Assembly (NCBI RefSeq): GCF_000718095.1
Contig: NZ_JOEI01000018.1
Coordinates: 186,001-250,000, forward strand
Length of the DNA stretch: 64,000 bases
DNA from: Streptomyces scopuliridis RB72
Lineage (GTDB): Bacteria > Actinomycetota > Actinomycetes > Streptomycetales > Streptomycetaceae
Direction of reading: 5' to 3'
Shown here: piece after piece, positions 1-8,335 of the stretch
How positions within the stretch are numbered: the first letter of the stretch is position 1
Layout: each line of letters opens with the position of its first letter
Translations under genes and position numbers: made by a program
The notes under the pieces: generated by a model
Told to the model about the DNA's origin: nothing
Database searches by the model: none
The model's input: only the letters and a program-made list of their open reading frames with translations

Positions 1-275
1 CCCTTCGGCTCTCCTCGTCCAGCGGATGACTCGGCCTGTGCGTGTGATGGAGTCGGCCACCGCTCGGGCGGTCCGGCCGAGGTGTGTGCCGGTACGGGAC
101 GAGCCGGATACGGAACGTGTCCGGTCAGCGGGAGCGGGGCGCCCCGGGCCGACATCTGCCGCCCGCCGGGCTGTACGCGCGGTGGTTCTCCATAAATCAG
201 CCTAAGCCCGGCACGGAAAGCGGACAAGTGCCAGTAAATGCACGCGATCCGCCCTGTTCGGAGCGGCGAAGCGGC
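1..275. other. Left-edge region without a supported gene
   Basis: No reading frame here has the third-position G/C bias of the surrounding genes. A leftward frame beginning at 155 stays open to the window edge, but about a third of its codons end in A or T. Around 188-245 the composition is relatively A+T rich, which fits an intergenic promoter region for a gene beyond the left edge. Nothing more can be supported. Confidence 0.4.
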
Positions 276-821
276 TCAGAAGAGCGGTTCCGGAAGCACA
301 CCCTCCAGAGCCAGCAACTGCCGTTTCGTTTCGAGCCCGCCCCCGAAGCCGCCGAGCCCGCCGTCGCTCTCCACCACGCGATGACACGGCACCACCACCG
401 GCAGCGGGTTGGAACCCATCGCCGCGCCGACCGCCTGGGCGGCCGCCGGCTGGCCCACCCGCTTGGCCAGATCGCCGTAACCGACCACCGTGCCGTACGG
501 GACGCCCGCCGCCAGCTCGCGCAGCACCTGCCGGTTGAAGCCCGTGGAGAGCGACCAGTCCAGCGGCAGCCCGAACTCCCGCAGCTCGCCCGCGAAGTAC
601 GCGGACAGCCTGCGTATCGGCTCGGCCAGCAGCCCCGACGCCGACTCGACGGGCTCGGTGCCCAGCCGGTCCCTCAGCTGCCCGAGCGCCTTCTCCCGCA
701 CCGGCCCGTCGACATGGAAGACGACGCTCACCAGCCCCTGGCCGGTCGCGGCCAGCAGCAGCGGCCCGATGCCGGTGGACACGACCGTCCACTCCACCGT
801 CGACTGCCCGTAGTTGTTCAT
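276..821 (-). CDS. ogt: Methylated-DNA--[protein]-cysteine S-methyltransferase
   Basis: This 181-residue protein directly reverses O6-alkylguanine in DNA by moving the alkyl group onto its own cysteine, a one-shot cytoplasmic repair reaction. The active-site PCHRV motif is present with Cys146, followed by the glycine-rich segment and the family's usual C-terminal helix. Length is normal for a single-domain Ogt without an Ada sensor domain. The ATG at 821 was chosen because a DNA-damage-type promoter (829-851) places its -10 element only seven bases upstream, implying a leaderless mRNA. A longer in-frame extension exists but would run through that promoter. The downstream end is followed by an apparently empty region. 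Confidence 0.93.
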   Translation of the reverse strand: MNNYGQSTVEWTVVSTGIGPLLLAATGQGLVSVVFHVDGPVREKALGQLRDRLGTEPVESASGLLAEPIRRLSAYFAGELREFGLPLDWSLSTGFNRQVLRELAAGVPYGTVVGYGDLAKRVGQPAAAQAVGAAMGSNPLPVVVPCHRVVESDGGLGGFGGGLETKRQLLALEGVLPEPLF

Positions 822-828
822 GCCGACC

Positions 829-851
829 ACGGTACGGGCCACCACTGACAA
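829..851 (-). promoter_or_regulatory. DNA-damage-type (RecA-NDp-like) promoter of ogt
   Basis: On the minus strand the sequence reads TTGTCAGTGGT, six bases, then TACCGT. This fits the TTGTCRGTG-N8-TANNNT promoter known from LexA-independent damage-inducible genes of Streptomyces and mycobacteria. The -10 ends at 829 and the ATG begins at 821, so transcription should start at or very near the start codon. The same architecture precedes uvrB and uvrC in this window. Confidence 0.8.
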
Positions 852-868
852 CGGGCCTGTGACCGGCC

Positions 869-1753
869 TCAGCCCACCGCGTCCCGCACCACGTCGGGGT
901 TGTTGGTGATGATCCCGTCCACGCCGAGATCCCGGACGCGCACCGCGCCCGCCGCGTCGTTGACCGTCCACGTGCTCACCGTGAGCGGCTTGCCGTGCGC
1001 GCCCTTGAGCCGGTGCACCGCGGCCACGTAGTCGCCGGTGAGCGCGGCGTGCGCCGGGTTGATCTGGTCCGTGAACGCGGCGTACGCGGGCAGATCGGCC
1101 ACTGCGGGCGCGCCGAGGAAACCGGTCGTGAGATCCGGGCGCAGCCGGTGCACCGTACGGATGCTGTCCGCGCTGAAGCTCTGGACGACCAGCTTGTCCC
1201 GGACGTGCGCGCGGCTGAGCCAGCCCTCCTGGCGCAGCACCCGCAGGATGTCCTTCTCGACGCCGGGGTACTGCTCGGGAGCCTTGATCTCCAGAAGCAG
1301 CTTCTGCCGGTTGGCCTCGACGGCGTCCAGATACTGCTTCAGCGTGGGTACGCGCTCGCCCGCCCACCGCTCGCCGAACCAGCTGCCCGCGTCCAGCCGG
1401 GCGATCTCCGCGGCCGTGAAGTCCTTGACCTTCCAGGGGGCCCGGTCGGGGAAGACCTCCTCCACATCGGTGGTCCGCTTGAGGTTGTCGTCGTGGATCA
1501 CCACCAGCCGGCCGTCCTTGGTGCGCTGGACGTCGTTCTCCACCCAGCCGATGCCCAGGTCACCGGCCGCGTCGACGGCCGCGAGCGTGTTCTCCGGGGC
1601 GTAGGCGGAGGCGCCGCGGTGCGCGATGACGACCGGGCTCCCGCTCCTGGACTCGGCGGCCGGGCCCGCGCTCGCGGTGGCGGCACCGGGCAGAACGAGC
1701 GCGGTGACTCCCAGCAGTGCGGCGGCCGTTGTCACTGAGGTGCGTGTGTACAC
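869..1753 (-). CDS. Secreted glycerophosphodiester phosphodiesterase
   Basis: The 294-residue product hydrolyses glycerophosphodiesters to glycerol 3-phosphate and an alcohol, supplying carbon and phosphate from degraded phospholipids. The GDPD signature is clear: an HRGAS..PENT segment after the signal peptide, a WVENDVQ.TKDG..VVIHD segment carrying the metal-binding Glu/Asp and catalytic His, and LLLEIK later. The N-terminus has a typical Sec signal peptide ending in ATASA. The GTG at 1753 is preferred because GAGGAG lies five bases upstream; the frame can extend to 1837 but that would bury the signal peptide. It is divergent from the MHYT gene, with about 300 bases between the two starts. 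Confidence 0.88.
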   Translation of the reverse strand: MYTRTSVTTAAALLGVTALVLPGAATASAGPAAESRSGSPVVIAHRGASAYAPENTLAAVDAAGDLGIGWVENDVQRTKDGRLVVIHDDNLKRTTDVEEVFPDRAPWKVKDFTAAEIARLDAGSWFGERWAGERVPTLKQYLDAVEANRQKLLLEIKAPEQYPGVEKDILRVLRQEGWLSRAHVRDKLVVQSFSADSIRTVHRLRPDLTTGFLGAPAVADLPAYAAFTDQINPAHAALTGDYVAAVHRLKGAHGKPLTVSTWTVNDAAGAVRVRDLGVDGIITNNPDVVRDAVG

Positions 1754-2052
1754 GTGTACTCCTCGCGTCGTGCGATGACGGTCGGCCAGAGCGTGGCAGC
1801 CCCCGGCCAACAGGGAACAGGCGAAGGCCGGCCACAACGTGAAGTCACGCCAAGGACCGGAAAGACGGACCGGAAGGATGGGATGACATCATGAGGCCCG
1901 CACCGGCGCGGGGCCGCCCCGTACCGCGAGGTTGTGTCGTTTCGTGTCGACAAATCGCCGGTCGCCTGTTTGCTAACCGGGCCGGCCGTCCTACCCTCGC
2001 CCGAGCCGGCGCTTTCGTATCAGGAAGCACGAGGGGCGAGGGGCATATCGCT

Positions 2053-2943
2053 ATGCAGGGCACGATCGACGGATTCAGCTACGGTCTCGTCACACCCGTG
2101 GCGGCCTTTCTCATGGCCTGCCTCGGCGCGGCTCTGGGCCTGCGCTGCACCGCGAGATCCCTGCGTACCAGACGCTCCTGGAAGCCGGGCGGGCTCGCGC
2201 TCGGATCGGCCGCGATCGGCTCCGGCGTCTGGACGATGCACTTCATCGCGATGATGGGGTTCAGCGTCTCGGAGGTGCCGGTCGGCTACGACCGGTTCAC
2301 CACGTTCGCCAGCCTCGTCGTGGGGATCGTCATGGTCGGGGTGGGGATCTTCATCGTGGGGTACCGCGGCACGACCCCGATGACCCTCGTCACCGGCGGC
2401 ACCATCACCGGCCTCGGCATCGCCACCATGCACTACCTCGGCATGGCCGGCATTCGGCTCCACGGCCGCGTCGGATACGACACGGTCACCGTCGCGCTCT
2501 CCGTCATCATCGCCGTCCTCGCGGCGACCGCGGCGCTCTGGGTGGTCGTCTCGCACCGCGGATTTCTGGCCGGTCTGGCCGCCAGCGCGGTGATGGGCGT
2601 CGCGTCGACCGGCATGCACTACACCGCCATGGCCGCGGTCCGCGTTCATCTGGACGGCGCCGTCGACGACTCGGGCGGCGCCCCGGCCACCGAGCTGCTG
2701 GCCCCGATGCTGGTCGGCCCGGCGTTCTTCCTGCTGCTGGCCGGTGTGGCGGTGCTGGTCGACCGGCTGCTGGTGACGGGCCGTCCCGAGCGGTCACGCT
2801 CCGCGGGGGCCGTGACCGGGCCGTGCGGGCGCGGTGGGGTGCCCGCGCAGCGGATCCGGCCGCGGCCGGCCCTCCGCGAGCACGCCGACCGTGCGGCGGC
2901 CAGGTCCCCGCGCCGCGGCTCCCAGGACCTCCACGACTGGTGA
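2053..2943 (+). CDS. MHYT domain membrane sensor protein
   Basis: This 296-residue integral membrane protein consists almost entirely of an MHYT domain, a seven-helix module proposed to sense oxygen, CO or NO through bound copper. The three diagnostic repeats are visible as MHFI (62-65), MHYL (126-129) and MHYT (188-191), each at the outer end of a hydrophobic helix with a nearby methionine. After the last helix (about residue 245) there is only a short basic, low-complexity tail, so there is no GGDEF, EAL or kinase output domain. Partners are therefore unknown. The ATG at 2053 starts just before the first helix; an in-frame extension to 1891 has no membrane character. Confidence 0.8.
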   Translation: MQGTIDGFSYGLVTPVAAFLMACLGAALGLRCTARSLRTRRSWKPGGLALGSAAIGSGVWTMHFIAMMGFSVSEVPVGYDRFTTFASLVVGIVMVGVGIFIVGYRGTTPMTLVTGGTITGLGIATMHYLGMAGIRLHGRVGYDTVTVALSVIIAVLAATAALWVVVSHRGFLAGLAASAVMGVASTGMHYTAMAAVRVHLDGAVDDSGGAPATELLAPMLVGPAFFLLLAGVAVLVDRLLVTGRPERSRSAGAVTGPCGRGGVPAQRIRPRPALREHADRAAARSPRRGSQDLHDW

Positions 2944-2995
2944 CGCGGGTGAGCCGCCGGTCACCCCGGGTGATCCGGGACCGCTCACCGCCCCA

Positions 2996-3018
2996 CTGTC
3001 AGTGCGGGGTCGTACGGT
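2996..3018 (+). promoter_or_regulatory. DNA-damage-type (RecA-NDp-like) promoter of uvrB
   Basis: The sequence CTGTCAGTGCG, six bases, then TACGGT matches TTGTCRGTG-N8-TANNNT at all positions but the first. The -10 hexamer (3013-3018) is followed by six bases and then the uvrB ATG at 3025, so the mRNA should be leaderless. No Shine-Dalgarno sequence lies in front of the ATG, which agrees. Confidence 0.8.
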
Positions 3019-3024
3019 GGATCC

Positions 3025-5154
3025 ATGCGGCCCGTTTCCAAGATCGAACGTACGGTGGCGCCTTTCGAGGTCGTCAGCTCCTACCAGCCCAGTGGCGACC
3101 AGCCGACGGCCATCGCCGACCTGGAGCGGCGTGTCCGCGCGGGCGAGAAGGATGTCGTCCTGCTCGGCGCGACCGGCACGGGAAAGTCGGCGACGACCGC
3201 CTGGATGATCGAGAAGCTCCAGCGCCCCACGCTGGTGATGGCGCCGAACAAGACCCTCGCCGCCCAGCTGGCGAACGAATTCCGCGAGCTGCTGCCCAAC
3301 AACGCCGTCGAGTACTTCGTCTCGTACTACGACTACTACCAGCCAGAGGCGTACGTCCCCCAGTCGGACACCTACATCGAGAAGGACTCCTCCATCAACG
3401 AGGAGGTCGAGCGGCTGCGCCACTCCGCGACGAACTCCCTCCTCACCCGGCGCGATGTGATCGTCGTCGCCTCGGTCTCCTGCATCTACGGCCTCGGTAC
3501 GCCCCAGGAGTACGTGGACCGGATGGTGCCGCTGAAGGTCGGCGTGGAGCTGGACAGGGACCAGCTGTTGCGCCGCTTCGTCGACATCCAGTACACGCGC
3601 AACGACCTCGCGTTCACTCGCGGCACCTTCCGGGTCCGCGGCGACACCATCGAGATCTTCCCGGTCTACGAGGAGCTGGCCGTCCGGATCGAGATGTTCG
3701 GCGACGAGATCGAGGCGCTCTCCACGCTGCACCCGCTCACCGGCGAGGTCATCAGCGACGACGACGAGCTGTACATCTTCCCCGCGAGCCACTACGTGGC
3801 GGGCCCCGAGCGCATGGAGAAGGCGGTCAACGGCATCGAGCGGGAGCTGGAGACCCGGCTGGCCGAGCTGGACAAGCAGGGCAAGCTGCTGGAGTCCCAG
3901 CGGCTGCGGATGCGTACGACCTACGACATCGAGATGATGCGCCAGATCGGTTCCTGCTCGGGGATCGAGAACTACTCGATGCACTTCGACGACCGTGAGC
4001 CGGGCTCCGCGCCCAACACCCTCCTCGACTACTTCCCCGAGGACTTCCTGCTGGTCATCGACGAGTCGCACGTCACCGTGCCGCAGATCGGCGCGATGTA
4101 CGAGGGTGACGCGTCCCGCAAGCGGACCCTGGTCGACCACGGCTTCCGGCTGCCGTCCGCGCTCGACAACCGCCCGCTGAAGTGGGAGGAGTTCCAGCAG
4201 CGGATCGGCCAGGCCGTCTATCTCTCCGCCACTCCCGGCACGTACGAGATGTCCCGCTCCGACGGCTTCGTGGAGCAGATCATCCGTCCCACCGGCCTGA
4301 TCGACCCCGAGGTCGTCGTGAAGCCCACGGAGGGCCAGATCGACGATCTGGTCCATGAGATCCGCGAGCGCACCGCGAAGGACGAGCGCGTCCTGGTGAC
4401 CACGCTCACCAAGAAGATGGCCGAGGACCTCACCGACTACTTCCTGGAGCTGGGCATCCAGGTGCGGTATCTGCACAGTGATGTCGACACCCTGCGCCGG
4501 GTCGAGCTGCTGCGCGAGCTGCGCGCCGGTGAGTACGACGTCCTCGTCGGCATCAACCTGCTGCGCGAGGGCCTCGACCTCCCGGAGGTCTCCCTGGTGG
4601 CGATCCTCGACGCCGACAAGCAGGGCTTCCTGCGCTCGGGCACCTCACTGATCCAGACCATCGGCCGGGCCGCGCGCAATGTGTCCGGCCAGGTCCATAT
4701 GTACGCCGACAAGATCACCCCCGCGATGGCGCAGGCGATCGACGAGACGAACCGGCGCCGCGAGAAGCAGATCGCGTACAACACCGAGCGCGGTATCGAC
4801 CCCCAGCCGCTCCGTAAGAAGATCAACGACATCGTCGCGACCATCGCGCGCGAGGAGGTCGACACCGAGGCCCTGCTCGGCACGGGCTACCGGCAGTCGA
4901 AGGACGGCAAGCCCGCCAAGGCCCCGGTCCCCTCGCTCGGGGCGAAGCCCGCGAAGGGGGGCAAGGCGGCGGCCACGGGCGCGGTGCTGACCGACCGGCC
5001 CGCCGCCGAACTGGCCGGGATCATCGAGGAGATGACCGACCGGATGCGGGCCGCCGCCGCCGAGCTGCAGTTCGAGGTCGCCGCGCGGCTGCGCGACGAA
5101 GTGAGCGAACTCAAGAAGGAATTGCGGCAGATGAGGGAGGCGGGGCTCGCCTGA
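3025..5154 (+). CDS. uvrB: Excinuclease ABC subunit UvrB
   Basis: UvrB (709 residues) is the damage-verification helicase of nucleotide excision repair. It is loaded by UvrA, opens the duplex with its beta-hairpin and recruits UvrC. Walker A GATGTGKS lies at residues 48-55. The [12 protein letters not shown] beta-hairpin, the VIDESHV Walker B/DE-box and the QTIGRAARN motif VI are all present. A UVR coiled-coil motif that binds UvrC ends the protein, preceded by a Lys/Ala-rich linker (about 625-650). The ATG at 3025 fits the leaderless promoter directly upstream. uvrA and uvrC lie on the same strand within 13 kb but in separate units. Confidence 0.98.
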   Translation: MRPVSKIERTVAPFEVVSSYQPSGDQPTAIADLERRVRAGEKDVVLLGATGTGKSATTAWMIEKLQRPTLVMAPNKTLAAQLANEFRELLPNNAVEYFVSYYDYYQPEAYVPQSDTYIEKDSSINEEVERLRHSATNSLLTRRDVIVVASVSCIYGLGTPQEYVDRMVPLKVGVELDRDQLLRRFVDIQYTRNDLAFTRGTFRVRGDTIEIFPVYEELAVRIEMFGDEIEALSTLHPLTGEVISDDDELYIFPASHYVAGPERMEKAVNGIERELETRLAELDKQGKLLESQRLRMRTTYDIEMMRQIGSCSGIENYSMHFDDREPGSAPNTLLDYFPEDFLLVIDESHVTVPQIGAMYEGDASRKRTLVDHGFRLPSALDNRPLKWEEFQQRIGQAVYLSATPGTYEMSRSDGFVEQIIRPTGLIDPEVVVKPTEGQIDDLVHEIRERTAKDERVLVTTLTKKMAEDLTDYFLELGIQVRYLHSDVDTLRRVELLRELRAGEYDVLVGINLLREGLDLPEVSLVAILDADKQGFLRSGTSLIQTIGRAARNVSGQVHMYADKITPAMAQAIDETNRRREKQIAYNTERGIDPQPLRKKINDIVATIAREEVDTEALLGTGYRQSKDGKPAKAPVPSLGAKPAKGGKAAATGAVLTDRPAAELAGIIEEMTDRMRAAAAELQFEVAARLRDEVSELKKELRQMREAGLA

Positions 5155-5172
5155 CACACCGGGGCACCTGGT
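5152..5172 (+). terminator. Weak hairpin after uvrB
   Basis: A short interrupted inverted repeat (CACACC...GGTGTG) begins at the uvrB stop codon. The stem is only six to eight pairs with no U-run, so it is a weak terminator candidate. Confidence 0.3.
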
Positions 5173-5213
5173 GTGTTGCAAGACCGACACAAAAACGGTC
5201 CAAGCCTCCTGCG

Positions 5214-5264
5214 CTGTCCGCGTGACTGCGTAGGGTGCTGCGCAACCGCATACGGACGGTTGCG
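5214..5264 (+). promoter_or_regulatory. Promoter and leader hairpin of the first TerD-family gene
   Basis: A TAGGGT -10 element sits at 5231-5236. The bases at the matching upstream position (5214-5222, CTGTCCGCG) agree with TTGTCRGTG at six of nine positions with the same eight-base spacer, so this may be a degenerate relative of the neighbouring uvrB promoter. Immediately downstream is a perfect eight-pair inverted repeat CGCAACCG / CGGTTGCG (5241-5264, eight-base loop) inside the presumed 5' leader. Whether it acts as a regulator binding site or an RNA hairpin cannot be told from sequence. Confidence 0.4.
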
Positions 5265-5291
5265 GGGGAACCATTCGAGAGGGGACAGCGC

Positions 5292-5906
5292 GTGGTGGAC
5301 GTATCCAAGGGCGGCGCGCCCGGAGGCCCTGGCGTCAATCTGACCAAGGGTCAGGCCATCAGCCTGGAGAAGAAGGGCGGCGGCACGCTGACGGCGGTGC
5401 GCATGGGGCTCGGCTGGCAGGCCGCCCCGCGCCGGGGCCTGTTCGGCTCCCGTACCCGCGAGATCGACCTGGACGCCTCGGCGGTGCTGTTCGCCGACAA
5501 GCAGCCGGTCGACGTGGTCTTCTTCCGCCATCTCGTCAGCGACGACGGCTCGGTACGGCACACCGGCGACAATCTCGTCGGCGGCGCGGGCCAGGGCGGC
5601 GACGACGAGGCGATCCTTGTCGACCTCCAGCGGATCCCGGTCCATATCGACCAGATCGTCTTCACGGTGAACTCATTCACCGGCCAGACGTTCCAAGAGG
5701 TCCAGAACGCCTTCTGCCGCATCGTCGACGAGACCAACGGCCAGGAGCTGGCCCGCTACACGCTCGACGGCGGGGGCCAGTACACCGCGCAGATCATGGC
5801 GAAGGTGCACCGCGTGGGCTCCGGCTGGCAGATGACGGCCCTCGGCAACCCGGCCAACGGCCGTACGTTCCAGGACCTGATGCCGTCGATCCTGCCGCAT
5901 CTGTAG
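5292..5906 (+). CDS. TerD family protein (tellurium resistance / stress-response type)
   Basis: This 204-residue protein is a complete single TerD domain. TerD proteins bind calcium and belong to a poorly understood envelope and chemical-stress complex linked to tellurite resistance, phage inhibition and, in Streptomyces, differentiation. The N-terminal VNLTKGQAISLEK segment, the DLDASAVLF calcium-site strand, and the DDEAILVDLQRIP and IVFTVNSF strands are all present. The start is one of two adjacent GTGs (5292 or 5295) behind a GAGGGGACA ribosome-binding site. It is followed by a larger TerD-like gene and a TerC-family gene, giving a small ter-like cluster beside uvrB. Confidence 0.88.
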   Translation: MVDVSKGGAPGGPGVNLTKGQAISLEKKGGGTLTAVRMGLGWQAAPRRGLFGSRTREIDLDASAVLFADKQPVDVVFFRHLVSDDGSVRHTGDNLVGGAGQGGDDEAILVDLQRIPVHIDQIVFTVNSFTGQTFQEVQNAFCRIVDETNGQELARYTLDGGGQYTAQIMAKVHRVGSGWQMTALGNPANGRTFQDLMPSILPHL

Positions 5907-6005
5907 GACAGGACGACGGCCGCGGTGTCGTCCCGTACGCGCAGCTCCCGGAGGTCGGCGCAGGCCACCGGGGGCTGCGCCTCTGCTGTCACACCGCACC
6001 ACCCC

Positions 6006-6103
6006 CGCACCTGAGCACCCGTACTTGAACATGCGCACCTGAGCGTGCGCACCGGAACACCCGCACAGAGTTGTACAGACCTGTACACCCACACCTGAAC
6101 ACT
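6006..6103. repeat. Degenerate 14-bp tandem repeat array, seven units
   Basis: Seven consecutive units start at exactly 14-base intervals (6006, 6020, 6034, 6048, 6062, 6076, 6090) with approximate consensus CGCACCTGAACACC. Units one, three and seven are closest to consensus; the fifth is most diverged. The array ends about 30 bases before the ATG of the next TerD-family gene and fills most of the 226-base intergenic region. A 14-base period is not a multiple of three, which argues against a coding repeat. Confidence 0.8.
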
Positions 6104-6132
6104 GACGCGTAACCGATGAGGGGACAGAGGCG

Positions 6133-8088
6133 ATGACGGCCGAGCTGGTCCGGGGGCAGAACCACCCCTTGCCCCACACCCGACTGGAGATCCGGGTGAC
6201 GGCCGGCGCACCGGTCATGGCCTGCGCCACGCTCGCGGACGCCCAGGGCACCGTGGGCGGCACGGAGTGGATCGTCCACCCCGGTTCGCCCTCGCTCCCG
6301 GGCATCGAGGTGTCCCGCCAGGCCGCCGCGGGTCTGCGCTTCCATGTCGATCTGGACGCCCTGCCCCCGCGCGTGCATCTGGTGCATGTGCTGCTGGCCC
6401 TCCCCGAGGGTGTCGGCGGCCCCGACCGCTTCGGCGCCACCGCGGCCCCCTTCGCGGCCGTCACCTCCACCGAGGGCGTCGAGGTCGCGAGCTTCACCCT
6501 CACCGGGCTGGACTCCGAGACCGCCGTCATCGCCCTGGAGCTGTACCGCCGCCAGGGCGCCTGGAAGGTCCGGGCCGTCGGCCAGGGGTACGCGGGCGGC
6601 CTCGCCGAGCTCTTCGGCGACCAGGGGCTGCCGCAGGCCCGCGCCTTCGCCGCCGGTATCCAGGAGGCGGTGGCCCGCCATCTGGCCAGCGCCGTACAGG
6701 CGCCGCTGCCGGGTGCGACGGACGGCGGGCGGCGCAGGTCCGAGGGACTGCCCCTGGCTCCGCAGCCCGCCCCCGCCCCGCAGTCCGCGCCCGACACCGT
6801 GCCGCCCGCCGGGCCGCCGTCGTCCGGACCGCCGTCGTCCGGTGGTCCGCAGTCCGGCGCGGGCGGGGCCGTCAACTACACGCATCCGGGCCGCCGTACG
6901 TCCACGCCCCCGCCCCCGCCCCCGGCCGCGGAGCCCGCCCAGCCGGGCCGGCCGCCCCGCCCTGTCGCGGGCGACGCCACGGGCTGGTCCATGGACGAGC
7001 GTCTCTACAACCAGGTCTGGGGCATGTTCGAAGACCTGGCCCGTACGACCGCCGCGTACCGCAGCGCCATGGACTTCGCCGAGTCCCGGCTCGACCAGGA
7101 GCTGGACCGCGTCCTCTCTGACCCCCGTCAGCGCATCGGCGGCGCGGGACACGCCGCGCGCGAGGCCGCCCGCGCCAAGCACGACCAGCTCGCGGGCCGG
7201 GCGCGCGAGGTCCTCGACCGCGACCTCGCCCAGCTCGTTGCCGAGTCCGAGGTCGTCGAGCCCGCGCTGCCGCCCGCCTACGCCCGCTGGGACAACCCCG
7301 TCTGGCACGGCTACCGCGTCCCGATGGAGATCCCGATGGCGCTCCGCCTCGGCGATGTCCATCTGCCCGAGCGCCCCGATCTGCGGATACCGATGCTGGT
7401 GCGGCTGCCCCTGGAGCGCGGGCTCTGGGTCGACAGCGGCCGCTCCGGCTCCGAGGCCGCGCTGATGATGGACGACGCCCAGCTGCGCGGGCTGGCCATG
7501 GACACCGCGGTCGCCCATGCCGCGCGCCTCCTGGCCGTCTACCCGCCCGGCGAGTTCACCGTCCATGTGATCGATCCGGCCGGCTCCGGGGCGCGCTCAC
7601 TGGCCCCGCTGACCGCGTCCGGGGTGCTCGACCAGCCGCCCGCGACGGGCGCCGGGGGAGTGGCGACCGTCCTCGCGACGCTCACCCAGCGGGTGGATCT
7701 GGTGCAGATGGCGATCCGCGGCGGGGCCGCCGAGTCCCTGCCGCCCGGTCTGGACACCGCTGAGCAGCTGCTGATCGTCAATGACTTCCCGCACGGCTTC
7801 GACGACCGCGCGGTCACCCAGCTGCGCTATCTCGCCGACGAGGGTCCGGCGGTCGGCGTGCATCTGCTGATGGTCGCGGACCGCGAGGACGCGAGCGCGT
7901 ACGGACCGGTGCTGGATCCGCTCTGGCGGACGCTGCTCCGCGTCACCCCCGTGCCGGACGATCACCTCGCCGACCCCTGGGTGGGCCATGCCTGGACCTA
8001 TGAACCGCCGACGGTGCCGCCGGGCAGCCGGGTGCTGCTCCAGATCCTGGAACAGGTGGCGTCCGCGCGCCGTTCCTGGCGCCGCTGA
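6133..8088 (+). CDS. Large TerD-family protein with proline-rich linker and unknown C-terminal domain
   Basis: The 651-residue product starts with a diverged TerD-like domain (about 1-190; the FHVDLDALP and VASFTLTGLDSETAVIALELYRR strands are recognisable). A proline/glycine/serine-rich linker follows (about 200-290). The C-terminal region of about 350 residues contains a charged helical stretch and an alpha/beta segment with repeated hydrophobic strands (AARLLAVYPPGEFTVHVIDP, then LLIVNDFPHGF and VGVHLLMVAD). The last part resembles nucleotide-binding or FtsK/vWA-like folds only in general pattern, and no Walker motif is visible. The ATG at 6133 follows GAGGGGACAGAGG, a site nearly identical to that of the preceding TerD gene. 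Its role is unknown; it probably acts with the adjacent TerD protein. Confidence 0.8.
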   Translation: MTAELVRGQNHPLPHTRLEIRVTAGAPVMACATLADAQGTVGGTEWIVHPGSPSLPGIEVSRQAAAGLRFHVDLDALPPRVHLVHVLLALPEGVGGPDRFGATAAPFAAVTSTEGVEVASFTLTGLDSETAVIALELYRRQGAWKVRAVGQGYAGGLAELFGDQGLPQARAFAAGIQEAVARHLASAVQAPLPGATDGGRRRSEGLPLAPQPAPAPQSAPDTVPPAGPPSSGPPSSGGPQSGAGGAVNYTHPGRRTSTPPPPPPAAEPAQPGRPPRPVAGDATGWSMDERLYNQVWGMFEDLARTTAAYRSAMDFAESRLDQELDRVLSDPRQRIGGAGHAAREAARAKHDQLAGRAREVLDRDLAQLVAESEVVEPALPPAYARWDNPVWHGYRVPMEIPMALRLGDVHLPERPDLRIPMLVRLPLERGLWVDSGRSGSEAALMMDDAQLRGLAMDTAVAHAARLLAVYPPGEFTVHVIDPAGSGARSLAPLTASGVLDQPPATGAGGVATVLATLTQRVDLVQMAIRGGAAESLPPGLDTAEQLLIVNDFPHGFDDRAVTQLRYLADEGPAVGVHLLMVADREDASAYGPVLDPLWRTLLRVTPVPDDHLADPWVGHAWTYEPPTVPPGSRVLLQILEQVASARRSWRR

Positions 8089-8142
8089 GCCGTCCTGAAC
8101 TACACGCCTGACCTGGGCACTTGGCGATCGTTTACCTCTTTC

Positions 8143-8170
8143 TTTACCTTTCCTTGGTCTTTCCTGTACT
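8143..8170 (+). promoter_or_regulatory. Candidate promoter of the riboswitch-terC transcript
   Basis: TTTACC (8143-8148) and TGTACT (8165-8170) are spaced 16 bases apart in an unusually pyrimidine- and A+T-rich stretch. They would start transcription just ahead of the riboswitch P1 stem. Confidence 0.4.
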
Positions 8171-8180
8171 CTTCTTTGCA

Positions 8181-8293
8181 GCGGAGGGGAGTACTCCCAC
8201 ATCGCGACGTGCCCGTCAATACGGATCGCCATCGATCCCGGGGCGTCGGCCCGGGGAGCGGCGGAAGCCGCCCGGGTGGAGGAGACCTCCGGC
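8181..8293 (+). promoter_or_regulatory. yybP-ykoY (manganese) riboswitch
   Basis: The invariant elements of this family appear in order: GGGGAGTA after the 5' P1 strand (8187-8194), CGTCAATAC in the second conserved loop (8214-8222), and GGAGACCTCC (8281-8290) where the conserved A/GACCT segment closes P1. GGAGG at 8183-8187 can pair with CCTCC at 8286-8290, and a G+C-rich stem lies between. The family binds Mn2+ and commonly precedes TerC-family or MntP exporters, exactly the context here (terC start at 8336). The P1 3' strand lies about 45 bases before the start codon, so control could be at transcription or translation level. Confidence 0.85.
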
Positions 8294-8335
8294 AGCGACG
8301 ACGCTGATCAGTAGCCGTACGAAGCCGGAGGCACA

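Noticed and set aside
1..155. Leftward open frame reaching the window edge
   Set aside because: About a third of its codons end in A or T, unlike every real gene in the window, and no good ribosome-binding site is present.
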